DNA of 64,000 nt from Bradyrhizobium tropiciagri (GCF_018130505.1 NZ_JAFCKH010000006.1:186001-250000), one strand, 5' to 3'. Counted from the stretch's first letter, positions 50,247 through 59,313 are shown. The notes: generated by a model not told the origin, from the letters alone. Translations and numbers: made by a program.

Positions 50247-51578
50247 ATGGCAACGGCAAAGCTGAAGGTCAAGGATGGCGGCTATCGCGCCGATCTCGAT
50301 GCCGCCGAGCGCGCCTCGCGCGACGAGATCATGGCGCTGCAGACCAAACGGCTCGCCTGGTCGCTCAAGCACGCCTACGACAATGTCGCGCATTACAAGA
50401 AGAGCTTTGATGCCGCCGGCGTGCACCCGTCAGATTTCAGGCAACTCTCCGATCTCGCCAAATTCCCGTTCACGGTGAAGACCGACCTGCGCGACAATTA
50501 TCCCTTCAATATGTTCGCGGTGCCGCGCGAACAACTGGTGCGGGTCCATGCCTCCTCCGGCACGACCGGCAAGCCGATCGTGGTCGGCTACACCAAGGCC
50601 GATATCGACACCTGGGCGGACGTGATGGCGCGCTCGATCCGCGCCGCCGGCGGCCGCACCGGCATGCTGATGCACAACGCCTATGGCTACGGCCTGTTCA
50701 CCGGCGGCCTCGGCGCGCATTACGGCGCCGAGCGGCTCGGCTGCACGGTGATTCCGATCTCCGGCGGCATGACCGAGCGGCAAGTGCAGCTGATCAACGA
50801 CTTCAAGCCCGACATCATCACGGTGACGCCGAGCTACATGCTGGCGATCCTCGACGAGTTCAAGCGGCAGGGCCTGGATCCGCGCAAATCGTCGCTGAAG
50901 TTCGGCATCTTCGGCGCCGAGCCGTGGACCAATGCGATGCGCGTCGAGATCGAACAGGCGTTCGACATGGACGCCACCGACATCTACGGCCTCTCTGAAG
51001 TGATCGGCCCCGGCGTCGCGCAGGAATGCGTGGAGACCAAGGACGGCCTGCATATCTGGGAGGATCACTTCTATCCCGAAGTGATCGATCCGCAGACCGG
51101 CCAGGTGCTGCCGGATGGCGAGAAGGGCGAACTGGTGTTCACCTCGCTGACCAAGGAAGGCTTTCCGATCATCCGCTACCGCACCCGCGACCTGACGCGG
51201 CTGTTGCCGGGTACGGCGCGGCCCGGCATGCGGCGGATGGAGAAGGTCACCGGCCGTTCCGACGACATGATCATCCTGCGCGGCGTCAACGTGTTCCCGA
51301 CCCAGATCGAGGAGGCGCTGCTCGCGACCGACTGGTGCGGCGGCCATTTCATCATCGAGCTCACGCGGGAGGGCCGCATGGACGAGATGACCGTGCTCGC
51401 CGAAGCCCGTCCCGAGAGCTGGGACGGCAGCGGCCTCGTCGTGCACGCCGAGAAGGTCGCGACCTTCATCAAGAACACGATCGGCGTCTCAACCCGTATC
51501 CGCGTTGTCGCGCCCGAGACGCTGGAGCGCTCGCTCGGCAAGGCGAAACGGGTTTACGACAAGCGGCCGAAAGAATAG
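50247..51578 (+). CDS. paaK: Phenylacetate-CoA ligase PaaK
   Basis: The ATG at 50247 after GAGGGGAA gives 443 residues. The AMP-binding P-loop is SSGTTGKP at 103-110, IYGLSEVIGPGVA is the family's aromatic-substrate motif, and RSDDMIILRGVNVFPTQIEE is the hinge to the C-terminal domain, which ends with lysine-rich GKAKRVYDKR. It activates phenylacetate with ATP and CoA, producing the inducer of PaaX and the substrate of PaaABCE. It is cytoplasmic. Confidence 0.95.
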   Translation: MATAKLKVKDGGYRADLDAAERASRDEIMALQTKRLAWSLKHAYDNVAHYKKSFDAAGVHPSDFRQLSDLAKFPFTVKTDLRDNYPFNMFAVPREQLVRVHASSGTTGKPIVVGYTKADIDTWADVMARSIRAAGGRTGMLMHNAYGYGLFTGGLGAHYGAERLGCTVIPISGGMTERQVQLINDFKPDIITVTPSYMLAILDEFKRQGLDPRKSSLKFGIFGAEPWTNAMRVEIEQAFDMDATDIYGLSEVIGPGVAQECVETKDGLHIWEDHFYPEVIDPQTGQVLPDGEKGELVFTSLTKEGFPIIRYRTRDLTRLLPGTARPGMRRMEKVTGRSDDMIILRGVNVFPTQIEEALLATDWCGGHFIIELTREGRMDEMTVLAEARPESWDGSGLVVHAEKVATFIKNTIGVSTRIRVVAPETLERSLGKAKRVYDKRPKE

Positions 51579-51611
51579 CCTTTCGCCCGCATCAAGGGGG
51601 CGCAGGCTGCA

Positions 51612-53042
51612 ATGGCTGACAGCAGTGAGACCACCGCCGCGGACATCGTCGCCGCGATCCGCAACAAGAAGCTGACGGCGGTCAGCGTCGTCCAGGCCGC
51701 GCTCGATCGCGCCGAGCAGCTGAAGCATCTCAACGCATTCATCCTGATCGACCGCGACGGCGCGCTGGCGGCAGCGCGCGAGGTCGATGCGGGCAAGCGG
51801 ACCGGCGCGCTCGCCGGCGTGCCGATCGTGATCAAGGACAATATCAACACCGCCGATCTGCCGACGTCGGGCGGAACGCCGGCGCTGCAGCACGCGCGGC
51901 CCGCGCGCAACGCGCCGTCGCTGCAGAAGCTGCTTGACGCCGGCGCCGTCGTCATCGGCAAGACCAACCTGCACGAGCTCGCCTTCGGCATCACGAGCAC
52001 CAACCTCGCGCCGTTCGCGGGGCCGGTGCGGAATCCCTACGACACCAGCCGGATTCCGGGCGGCTCCTCGGGCGGAACATCGGCCGCGATCGCCGCATGC
52101 ATCGTCACCTGCGGATTGGGATCGGACACCGGCGGTTCGACCCGCGTGCCGGCGGCGCTGACCGGCACCGTCGGCCTGCGGCCATCGGTCGGCAATGGCG
52201 GCGCCGAGCGGCGCTATCACGACGACAATCAGGTGGTTCCGATCAGCCATACCCGCGACACCGTCGGCCCGATGGGCCGCACGGTCGCCGATGTCGCGCT
52301 GCTCGATGCCGTGATATCAGGCACACCGCTCGCCACGGCTATTCCGTTGCACGGCGTGCGCCTCGGCATTCCCGCCTGCTTCTGGAGCGGCCTCGATCGC
52401 GATGTCGAAGTCGTCGCCCGCGCGGCATGCGCCGGGCTTGCTGCCGCCGGCGCGGTGCTTGTCGACGTCGACATGCCCGATCTGTTCGAACAGAACGGCA
52501 AGGTGTCGTTCGTGATCGCGCTGCATGAGCCGATCGCCGATATCCCGGCCTATCTGAAGGCGTCCGGAATCGAAGGCATCACGCTCGCAGATATCGCGGC
52601 CGGCGTCGCCAGCCCCGATGTCATCGGCGCGTTCGGCGCCATCACGGCGGATGCCTTCGGCGCCGCCTATGATGATGCGATCCGGGTGCAGCGGCCGGCG
52701 CTGCAGGCGATCTATGCCGCCTATCTCAGGGACAACAGGCTGGATGCGATCCTGTTTCCGACCACGATCGCGCCCGCGCCCGTGATCGACGAAACGAACG
52801 GGTCGAGCGAGATGTCGGTCAATGGCGGCGAGCCTGCGCCGACCTTCGGCACCATGATCCGCAACACCGATCCGGCCAGCAATGCCGGGCTTCCCGGCCT
52901 GTCGCTCTATGCCGGCATGACGCCTGCTGGACTGCCGGTCGGCCTCGAGATCGACGGCCCCGTGGGCAGTGACGGCAGACTGCTCGGGCTCGGCCTGTCG
53001 ATCGAGGCGATCCTGGGGACCGCGCCGCCGCCGAAACTCTGA
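51612..53042 (+). CDS. Amidase-signature hydrolase (indoleacetamide hydrolase-like)
   Basis: This 476-residue enzyme has a complete amidase-signature triad: Lys75 in VIKDN, the cis-Ser152 in GGSSGG and nucleophile Ser176 in GSDTGGS. The sequence around them resembles indole-3-acetamide hydrolases, which also cleave phenylacetamide in some cases. It starts 33 bases after paaK in the same direction. If co-transcribed, it could supply phenylacetate (or indoleacetate) from the amide. Function is inferred from family and position. No signal peptide. Confidence 0.86.
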   Translation: MADSSETTAADIVAAIRNKKLTAVSVVQAALDRAEQLKHLNAFILIDRDGALAAAREVDAGKRTGALAGVPIVIKDNINTADLPTSGGTPALQHARPARNAPSLQKLLDAGAVVIGKTNLHELAFGITSTNLAPFAGPVRNPYDTSRIPGGSSGGTSAAIAACIVTCGLGSDTGGSTRVPAALTGTVGLRPSVGNGGAERRYHDDNQVVPISHTRDTVGPMGRTVADVALLDAVISGTPLATAIPLHGVRLGIPACFWSGLDRDVEVVARAACAGLAAAGAVLVDVDMPDLFEQNGKVSFVIALHEPIADIPAYLKASGIEGITLADIAAGVASPDVIGAFGAITADAFGAAYDDAIRVQRPALQAIYAAYLRDNRLDAILFPTTIAPAPVIDETNGSSEMSVNGGEPAPTFGTMIRNTDPASNAGLPGLSLYAGMTPAGLPVGLEIDGPVGSDGRLLGLGLSIEAILGTAPPPKL

Positions 53043-53126
53043 GCGGCCGTCGGGCCGGCGCTGCCGTCGGCGGGAGTAGCCGTGGCCGCAACATCCCTCT
53101 TGAATTGAGCGGTCAGTCGATTAGTC

Positions 53127-54212
53127 ATGCGGTATGCGCTTGCGGCGACGCTAGCCGCGGCGCCTTCACGTCGCGACGAAATCACCGAGACTGGATTACG
53201 CATGCCGCCGGGCCATCCAACCGATCACCAAGTCGAAGCGCGTTGCGTGCGCCTGCTGGCGAAGGCTGACGACGTCGTGGCGGTCGCACCCGTGATCGAG
53301 GCGCAAGTGCTGACGCGCGGAGCAAGCGACCTGATCGTCGAGATCAAGGCCGCCGCGGTCAATCCGTCCGACGTGAAGGCGGCGACCGGGCTGATGCCCT
53401 ATGCCGTGTTCCCGCGCACCTCCGGCCGCGACTATGCCGGCGTGGTGATCGGCGGCCCCTCGGGCTGGATCGGACGCGGGGTGTTTGGTTCATCCGGCGA
53501 CCTCGGCATCCGCCGCGACGGCACCCATGCCACGCATCTGGTGGTCGAGCGCGAAGCGGTGGTGGAGAAGCCGGCCAGCATTTCCTGGGAAGAGGCCGCC
53601 GGAATCGGCGTGCCCTTCGTCACCGCGATGGAGGGGCTGCGCCGCGCCGGGCTGCCAAAGCCGAGCGAGACCGTGCTGGTGATGGGCGTCAACGGCAAGG
53701 TCGGTCAGGCCGCTGCGCAGGTCACGAGCTGGCACGGCGCGCGGGTGATCGGCGTGGCGCGCAAGCGCGAGCCCTATGAGGGCCACAGCAATTCGCCGGT
53801 CGAGATGATCGATGCCTCCGCGACCGACGTCGCAACGCGAGTGCGCGAATTGACCGGTGGCAAGGGCGCCGACATCGTCTTCAACACCGTCGGCGATCCC
53901 TATTTCGAGGCCGCGCATAAATCGCTGGCGCTGCGCGGCCGCCAGATCCTGATCGCGGCGGTCGACCGCATCGTGCAGTTCAACATCTTCGAATTCTATC
54001 GCGGTCAGCATACCTATGTCGGCGTCGACACGCTGGCGTTGTCGTCGATTGCGGCCGGCGCGGTGCTGCGCGAGCTCGCGCCGGGCTTTGCCAGCGGGCA
54101 TCTGAAGCCGTTTCCGATCAAGCCGGGCGCGATCTATCCGCTGGAGCAGGCGAGGGAGGCGTTCGCCGCGGTGGCCGGCTCATCGCGCGACCGGGTGATT
54201 TTGCGGCCATGA
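53127..54212 (+). CDS. Zinc-independent alcohol dehydrogenase / quinone oxidoreductase-like MDR protein
   Basis: The 361-residue frame starts at ATG 53127, but the first 25-30 residues are atypical and the ATG at 53202 may be the true start. The catalytic domain has EIKAAAVNPSDVKAATGLMP (NPSD is the quinone reductase pattern) and no structural zinc cysteines. The NADPH-binding VLVMGVNGKVGQAAAQ (about 190-205) matches the AxxGxVG-type MDR motif. Such enzymes reduce quinones, enones or aldehydes. It is close downstream of the amidase but separated by 84 bases. Confidence 0.82.
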   Translation: MRYALAATLAAAPSRRDEITETGLRMPPGHPTDHQVEARCVRLLAKADDVVAVAPVIEAQVLTRGASDLIVEIKAAAVNPSDVKAATGLMPYAVFPRTSGRDYAGVVIGGPSGWIGRGVFGSSGDLGIRRDGTHATHLVVEREAVVEKPASISWEEAAGIGVPFVTAMEGLRRAGLPKPSETVLVMGVNGKVGQAAAQVTSWHGARVIGVARKREPYEGHSNSPVEMIDASATDVATRVRELTGGKGADIVFNTVGDPYFEAAHKSLALRGRQILIAAVDRIVQFNIFEFYRGQHTYVGVDTLALSSIAAGAVLRELAPGFASGHLKPFPIKPGAIYPLEQAREAFAAVAGSSRDRVILRP

Positions 54213-54219
54213 TTGTTAA

Positions 54220-54337
54220 CCGTCATTGCGAGCGAAGCGAAGCAATCCACAGCGCCACATGCGCGGATACATGGATTGCTTCGTCGCTTCAGCGCAAAAT
54301 TGCTTTGCAGTTTGTCGCGAGCTCCTCGCAATGACGG
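54220..54337. repeat. Palindromic intergenic repeat, CGTCATTGCGAGCGAAGCG type
   Basis: CCGTCATTGCGAG (54220-54232) and its inverse (54325-54337) form the outer arms, with GAAGCAATCCA (54239-54249) and TGGATTGCTTC (54272-54282) as inner arms. It occupies almost the whole gap before the YeeE/YedE gene. Confidence 0.8.
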
Positions 54338-54351
54338 CATAGAGAGACAGT

Positions 54352-55407
54352 ATGGACTCCGCCACAACAGTCATCATCGCCGCGCTGGTCATCGGCCTGA
54401 TCTACGGTGCAGTCGGCCTGCTCAGCGGCTTCTGCATGATGAGCAGTCTGCGCGGCTGGTGGGCGGAGGGTGACGGCCGGCTGGTGCGTACCTATGCGCT
54501 GGCGATGGGCATTGCGATCGCGGCCGCGCAGCTGCTCGCGGCCGCGGGTCTCGTCGATCTCGGCAAGTCGATCTACCTGCAGCCGTCGTTCTCCGCGCCG
54601 GTGATGTTCCTCGGCGGCCTGTTGTTCGGCTACGGCATGGTGCTGTCGAACGGCTGCGGCTCGCGCGCGCTGGTGCTGCTCGGGCGCGGCAATCTGCGCT
54701 CCTTCGTGGTCGTGATCGTGCTCGGCATCGTCGCCGAGATGACGCTGAAGGGGCTGATCGCGCCGGGGCGGATCGCGATGGTGCAGGCCACGCAGGCGAC
54801 GGTCACCGCCAATTCGCTGCCGGCGCTGCTGGCGAGCGCCGGTCTCGGCGCCGTGCCGGCACGGATGGCCGCGGCCGCGCTGCTTGCCGCCGTCCTGATC
54901 ATCTTCGCCTTCGCCCACGCGCCGTTCCGAAAATCGCCCGGGCAGATCGCGGCCGGCCTGATCGTCGGCCTGCTGGTGGCGGCGGGGTGGTACGCGACCG
55001 GCTATCTCGGCGCCGACGATTTCAATCCGGTGCCGGTGACCTCGCTGACCTTCATCGCGCCGATCGCCGACGCGCTGCAATATGTCATGCTGTCGACCGG
55101 CTCGACGCTCAATTTCGGCATCGTCACCGTGTTCGGCGTCTTCGCCGGCAGCTTGGTCACCGCGCTCGCCACCGGGCGGTTCGAGCTCGAGGGCTACCGC
55201 TCGCCGCAACACATGCTGCGCTCCGCCGGCGGCGCCGCGCTGATGGGCGCCGGCGGCGTGATGGCGTTCGGCTGCTCGGTGGGGCAAGGGCTGACCGGGT
55301 TGTCGACGCTCTCGCTGTCATCCTTCATCGCGATCGCCGGCATCGTGCTCGGCACCGGCGCCGGCTTGCGCGGTGTGCTGCGGGTTCGGCCACTGGCAAC
55401 GGCTTAG
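54352..55407 (+). CDS. YeeE/YedE family transporter (thiosulfate/sulfur-compound permease-like)
   Basis: This 351-residue protein is an integral membrane protein with about nine or ten helices. Three cysteines lie in the family's conserved positions: Cys28 in SGFCMM, Cys102 in SNGCGSR and Cys308 in FGCSVGQG, matching the cysteine relay proposed for the thiosulfate transporter TsuA. It likely imports thiosulfate or another reduced sulfur species. No TusA-like gene is adjacent. It ends two bases before the convergent EamA gene. Confidence 0.88.
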   Translation: MDSATTVIIAALVIGLIYGAVGLLSGFCMMSSLRGWWAEGDGRLVRTYALAMGIAIAAAQLLAAAGLVDLGKSIYLQPSFSAPVMFLGGLLFGYGMVLSNGCGSRALVLLGRGNLRSFVVVIVLGIVAEMTLKGLIAPGRIAMVQATQATVTANSLPALLASAGLGAVPARMAAAALLAAVLIIFAFAHAPFRKSPGQIAAGLIVGLLVAAGWYATGYLGADDFNPVPVTSLTFIAPIADALQYVMLSTGSTLNFGIVTVFGVFAGSLVTALATGRFELEGYRSPQHMLRSAGGAALMGAGGVMAFGCSVGQGLTGLSTLSLSSFIAIAGIVLGTGAGLRGVLRVRPLATA

Positions 55408-55409
55408 GG

Positions 55410-56309
55410 TCACGCCCGCGACGGCGCGTCCGCGAGTGAGCTCAACGCTATCCCGCCGACGATCAGCGCCGCGGCGATCGCGAGCGAGAGATCGATCGGT
55501 TCGCCGAGCAGCAGCGCGGCCGTGACGATGCCGACGATCGGCGTCCCGGTGGTGCCGAGCGAGGTCGTCAGCGCCGGCAGGCTCTTGTTGACCATCGACA
55601 TCGCCCAATAGGCCAGCGCCGTGCCGATGAATCCGGAATAGAGGAATAGCAGCACGAGATGCGGCGACCACCTCACGTCGGGCACGCCCTCGGTGACCAG
55701 CGCGGTCATCGTCAGCACCAATGTTGCGACCAGCACCTGCCACAGCAGCAACTGTAGCGGCGTCGCGATCCAGCGGTGCGAGCGGATATAGATGATGTTC
55801 GCGGCCCAGCAGATCGCGGCGAGGATGATCATGCCGGCGCCGGCGATCACATGCAGATTGCTCCAGTCGAGCGACGCCGGATTGAGGATCACGCAGAGCC
55901 CGGCGAGCCCCGACGCGACACCGACCAGCTTCAGCGTGCCGAGCCGCTCGGTCCGCGCCGCGCCGGCGGCGAGCGCAACCCACAGCGGGGTGGTGTAGCC
56001 GAGCACGATGCCCTTGCTGGCCGGCAGATAGCGCAGCCCGGCAGCGACCAGCGTCGAGAAAAACGTCATGTGCAGCAGCGCCACGCTGAGCACGACGGGG
56101 ACGTCAGCAAGGCGCGGAATGATCAAATTGCTGCTGGCGCGCAGGATCACCAGCAGCGCGATCAGGGCGACCCAGCTGCGGATCGCCGCGGTCCACAGCG
56201 GCGGCACCGTCTGCACCAGCGACTTCGTCACCGACCAGTTGATGCCCCAGGCCAGCACCACGACGATGAACAGCGCGGCGGCCCTGGCGGGCGAGAGCGA
56301 TTGATTCAC
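55410..56309 (-). CDS. EamA/DMT superfamily transporter
   Basis: This 299-residue protein has ten predicted transmembrane helices in two EamA repeats, the first beginning LFIVVVLAWGINWSVTKSLVQ and the second LHVIAGAGMIILAAICWAANIIYI. Members export amino acids, purines or other metabolites. It is transcribed away from a MocR/PdxR-type regulator across an 89-base gap that holds an operator-like repeat, so it is probably that regulator's target. Confidence 0.9.
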   Translation of the reverse strand: MNQSLSPARAAALFIVVVLAWGINWSVTKSLVQTVPPLWTAAIRSWVALIALLVILRASSNLIIPRLADVPVVLSVALLHMTFFSTLVAAGLRYLPASKGIVLGYTTPLWVALAAGAARTERLGTLKLVGVASGLAGLCVILNPASLDWSNLHVIAGAGMIILAAICWAANIIYIRSHRWIATPLQLLLWQVLVATLVLTMTALVTEGVPDVRWSPHLVLLFLYSGFIGTALAYWAMSMVNKSLPALTTSLGTTGTPIVGIVTAALLLGEPIDLSLAIAAALIVGGIALSSLADAPSRA

Positions 56310-56352
56310 GGCAGCTTCCTTGCGGGCGACACGGCTTCTGAATAGGATCGCA

Positions 56353-56397
56353 CTGGCTCTCTCGAAAGGGCCAGATTTGACAGAACAAGAGAGCCAG
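56353..56397. promoter_or_regulatory. MocR/PdxR-type operator candidate between EamA and regulator genes
   Basis: CTGGCTCTCT (56353-56362) and its exact inverse AGAGAGCCAG (56388-56397) are 25 bases apart, with a further GGGCCAG half-site at 56368-56374. The right arm overlaps the regulator's likely ribosome-binding site (AAGAGAG) one base before its TTG start. Multiple half-sites are typical for MocR regulators. Confidence 0.5.
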
Positions 56398-56398
56398 A

Positions 56399-57856
56399 TT
56401 GATCCTCGCCGAATTGCTCGTGCTGAAGCGCGCGGATGCCGCGGGCCTGGTCGCGCAAATGACTCAGCAGGTCCGTGCGCTGATCGCGGGCGGGCGGATC
56501 AGGAGCGGCGCCGTGCTGCCGTCGAGCCGGCAGCTTGCCGCCGAGCTCGGCGTGGCGCGCAACACGGTCACGCATGCCTATGAGCAGCTCGCCGCGGAAG
56601 GCTATCTGCGCGTCGCGGCGCGGCGGCGCCCGGTTGTGATCGACGATATCGAGGAGCGGTTCGTCAGGACCGCGCCGGCGCCAAGACGCGATGGTGGGCG
56701 CAAGCCACTGTTGTCGCCGTGGGCTTCGCGGCTCACCGCCACGGACTGGCCGCTGTCGTATCAGGCCGATGTTCGGCCGCTCCGTCCGGGGCTCGCCGAC
56801 ACGCGCGAGTTTCCGCACCAAATCTGGGCACGCTGCCTGCGCCGCAGCGCGCTGCGCCGCCGATTCAACGACCAGACCCTGATCAACCGGCTGAGCCTGC
56901 GTGAAGCCTTGCGCGACTATCTCGAGGTCAACAGGGGCGTGCGTGCCGAGGCGGACCAGATCCTGATCCTGCCGACGGCGCAGGCCGCACTGACACTGAT
57001 CGCCGCGACCACGATCGTGCCTGGTGATGCGGCGTGGACCGAGGATCCCGGCTATCCCGGCGCGGCGGCGGCGCTCCGCGCGGCCGGCGCCGATGTCGTC
57101 GGCGTCAGGCTCGACCAATGGGGCATGACGCGCATGCGCGCGGCGGCGGAGCCGAAGCTGATCTTCACGACGCCCTCGCATCAGCACCCGACCGGGCGGC
57201 TGATGCCGGTCGCCCGCCGCACCGAGTTGCTTGCAGCGGCCGAGCCGGGCAAGACCTGGATCGTCGAGGACGATTACGACGGCGAGTTTCACTATGACAG
57301 CCGGCCGATGCCGGCGATGCAGGGGCTCGATCGCGACGGCCGCGTGCTCTATCTCGGCACATTTGCAAAAGCGATGAGCGCCGATATCCGCCTCGGCTAT
57401 CTCGTGGTGCCGCCACAGCTGGCGCCGACGATGGAGATCGCACAGCGCCATCTCGGGCTGATCGCCTCGGTGCATGTCCAGGAGGCGCTGGCCGATTTCA
57501 TGGCCGACGGGCATTTCCTGGCGCATATCCGCCGCATGCGGCGCATCTACCGGTCGCGCCGCGACCACCTCGCCACGGCGCTGGCGCGGCAGCTCGATGC
57601 GGTGCTCACGCCCGAGATCCCTCCGGGCGGGATGCAGCTGATTGCACGCTTCAAGGACGGCCGTGCGGATCGGGACGCCGTGACGCGCCTGGTTGGCGCC
57701 GGCGTCGAGGTGCGTGCGCTGTCGAGTCTCGCGCTGGAGCGGCCCCACGATTTCGGCCTGCTGCTCGGCTTCGCGGCCTGGCGCGAGAACGAGATCGGCG
57801 CCGCGGTGCGGACGATGGCGAATTGCCTGACGGAGAAGCGCACGGCGCGCGGCTAG
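56399..57856 (+). CDS. MocR/PdxR family regulator (GntR winged helix fused to aminotransferase class I domain)
   Basis: The 485-residue protein appears to start at TTG 56399. Residues about 17-75 form the GntR helix-turn-helix (VLPSSRQLAAELGVARNTVTHA), a linker follows, and from about 110 there is an aminotransferase-like domain with DDYDGEFHYDSRP and the PLP lysine at about 324 in GTFAKAMSADIRLGYL. MocR proteins use bound PLP or an amino-compound adduct to control transport or vitamin B6 genes. The divergent EamA exporter is the obvious target. The TTG start and operator overlap suggest tight self-limitation. Confidence 0.9.
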   Translation: MILAELLVLKRADAAGLVAQMTQQVRALIAGGRIRSGAVLPSSRQLAAELGVARNTVTHAYEQLAAEGYLRVAARRRPVVIDDIEERFVRTAPAPRRDGGRKPLLSPWASRLTATDWPLSYQADVRPLRPGLADTREFPHQIWARCLRRSALRRRFNDQTLINRLSLREALRDYLEVNRGVRAEADQILILPTAQAALTLIAATTIVPGDAAWTEDPGYPGAAAALRAAGADVVGVRLDQWGMTRMRAAAEPKLIFTTPSHQHPTGRLMPVARRTELLAAAEPGKTWIVEDDYDGEFHYDSRPMPAMQGLDRDGRVLYLGTFAKAMSADIRLGYLVVPPQLAPTMEIAQRHLGLIASVHVQEALADFMADGHFLAHIRRMRRIYRSRRDHLATALARQLDAVLTPEIPPGGMQLIARFKDGRADRDAVTRLVGAGVEVRALSSLALERPHDFGLLLGFAAWRENEIGAAVRTMANCLTEKRTARG

Positions 57857-57879
57857 CGGGCGTCTGGCGCGATTTCGGA

Positions 57880-57990
57880 ATATTGGAATAATATCCCTGA
57901 GTTGCCCGACGTGTCAAGTCGCCTTGTCGGAGGCCGGCGGCCGGCTACTTTGCATGGGGTTGTTCTTCGATAATTGCGGTGAGGCCCTGC
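57880..57990. repeat. Probable interspersed repeat remnant downstream of the MocR gene
   Basis: The stretch around AATAATATCCCTGAGTTGCC and the following CGACGTGTCAAG resembles a sequence I recall as recurring in Bradyrhizobium intergenic regions. This rests on memory, not on a second copy in the window. Confidence 0.3.
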
Positions 57991-58008
57991 GACGGCCGGC
58001 AAGCGAGA

Positions 58009-58047
58009 GGGGAAATGCAGCAGATACCTGCTGCGCTCGGCCCCTCC
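58009..58047 (-). terminator. Hairpin downstream of the hydrolase-OsmC gene
   Basis: Nested inverted repeats GAGGGG/CCCCTC (outer) and GCAGCA/TGCTGC (inner) lie just after the complement-strand stop. There is no clear T-run, so termination is uncertain. Confidence 0.4.
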
Positions 58048-58061
58048 CGCTGCATGCAGGT

Positions 58062-59282
58062 TTACTCCGCGGCCTTGGTGACGATCCGGATCTCCGACGT
58101 CAGCGTCTTGTGCACCGGGCACTTGTCGGCGATCTCCATCAGCCGCTTGCGCTGGTCGACGTCGAGTTCGCCTTCGATCCGGATGACGCGGTCGATCTGG
58201 TCGAGCATGCCCTCACGCGTCTCGCACTCCTCACAATCCTTGGCGTAGATCTTGCTGTGGGTGAGCGTGACGGTGACGCGATCGAGCGGCAGCGACTTGC
58301 GGTCGGCATACATGCGCATCGTCATCGAGGTGCAGGCACCTAAGCCGGCCAGCACGAAGTCATACGGGCCGGGCCCGCTGTCCTGGCCGCCCACGGCGGC
58401 GGGCTCGTCGGCCAGCAGGCGGTGCGGGCCCGTCGTGACGGTCTGCTGGAACTTGCTGGCACGGGTCTCCTGCACCACGACGTTGCGCGGCGTGCTGCCG
58501 GCGTCGGCGGCCGGCTGCGGCGCGAGCTCGATGTAACGTTCGGCCCAGGCGCCGATGACACCGGCGACATAGGCGGCGTCCTGCTTGCCGCTCAACAGAT
58601 GGTCGGCGCCTGCGAGCGAGACGAAGCTCTTCGGATGCTTCGCCGCAATGAAGATGTTGGTGGCATTGTCGATGCCGACGGTATCGTCGGTCGGCGAATG
58701 CATCACCAGCAGCGCCTTGTGCAGCGCTTTCACCTGCGCCATCAAATTCTGCTCGGCGACGTCGTCGAGGAATTCGCGCTTGATGCGGAACGGCCGGCCG
58801 GCGAGCGAGACCGCGCCGTCGCCCTTTGCGCGGATATCCTCGATCTGGTCCTTGAAGAAATGCGTGACATGGCTGGGGTCAGAGGGAGCCGCGATGGTCG
58901 CGACCGCCTTCGCCTCGGGGATTTGGCCAGCAGCCGCGAGGATCGCGGCGCCGCCGAGGCTGTGCCCGATCAGGATCGTGGGCGCCTGGCTCCTTTCGCG
59001 CAGATGGTCGGCGGCGCGGACGAGATCGGCGACGTTCGAGGAGAAGGTCGAGTTGGCGAAATCGCCCTCGCTCGAGCCGAGGCCGGTGAAGTCGAATCGG
59101 AGCGTCGCGATGCCTTTGGCGGCAAGCGCAATCGCGATGCGCTTCGCCGCCAGCACGTCCTTGCCGCAGGTGAAGCAGTGCGCGAACAGCGCGTATGCCT
59201 TGATCGGCCCGTCGGGCGTGTCGAGCGCGGCGGCGAGCTGATGGCCTCCCTCACCGGTGAATTGAAAGCGTTCGTGCGGCAC
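58062..59282 (-). CDS. Bifunctional alpha/beta hydrolase - OsmC family protein
   Basis: This 406-residue protein fuses two domains. Residues about 1-250 are an alpha/beta hydrolase with elbow GHSLGG (about 105-110), an acid in SPTDDTVG and a His in GADHLL. Residues about 270-406 are an OsmC/Ohr-like domain with the two reactive cysteines in GLGACTSMT and ADKCPVHKTL. OsmC-type domains reduce organic hydroperoxides by a Cys pair. The fused hydrolase might release a hydroperoxy acid or detoxify esters first. It is downstream of the sulfite oxidase-like gene by 31 bases in one probable operon. Confidence 0.9.
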   Translation of the reverse strand: MPHERFQFTGEGGHQLAAALDTPDGPIKAYALFAHCFTCGKDVLAAKRIAIALAAKGIATLRFDFTGLGSSEGDFANSTFSSNVADLVRAADHLRERSQAPTILIGHSLGGAAILAAAGQIPEAKAVATIAAPSDPSHVTHFFKDQIEDIRAKGDGAVSLAGRPFRIKREFLDDVAEQNLMAQVKALHKALLVMHSPTDDTVGIDNATNIFIAAKHPKSFVSLAGADHLLSGKQDAAYVAGVIGAWAERYIELAPQPAADAGSTPRNVVVQETRASKFQQTVTTGPHRLLADEPAAVGGQDSGPGPYDFVLAGLGACTSMTMRMYADRKSLPLDRVTVTLTHSKIYAKDCEECETREGMLDQIDRVIRIEGELDVDQRKRLMEIADKCPVHKTLTSEIRIVTKAAE

Positions 59283-59313
59283 GGGCAGGCTCCATCATTT
59301 TTCGTTGAGGTGG

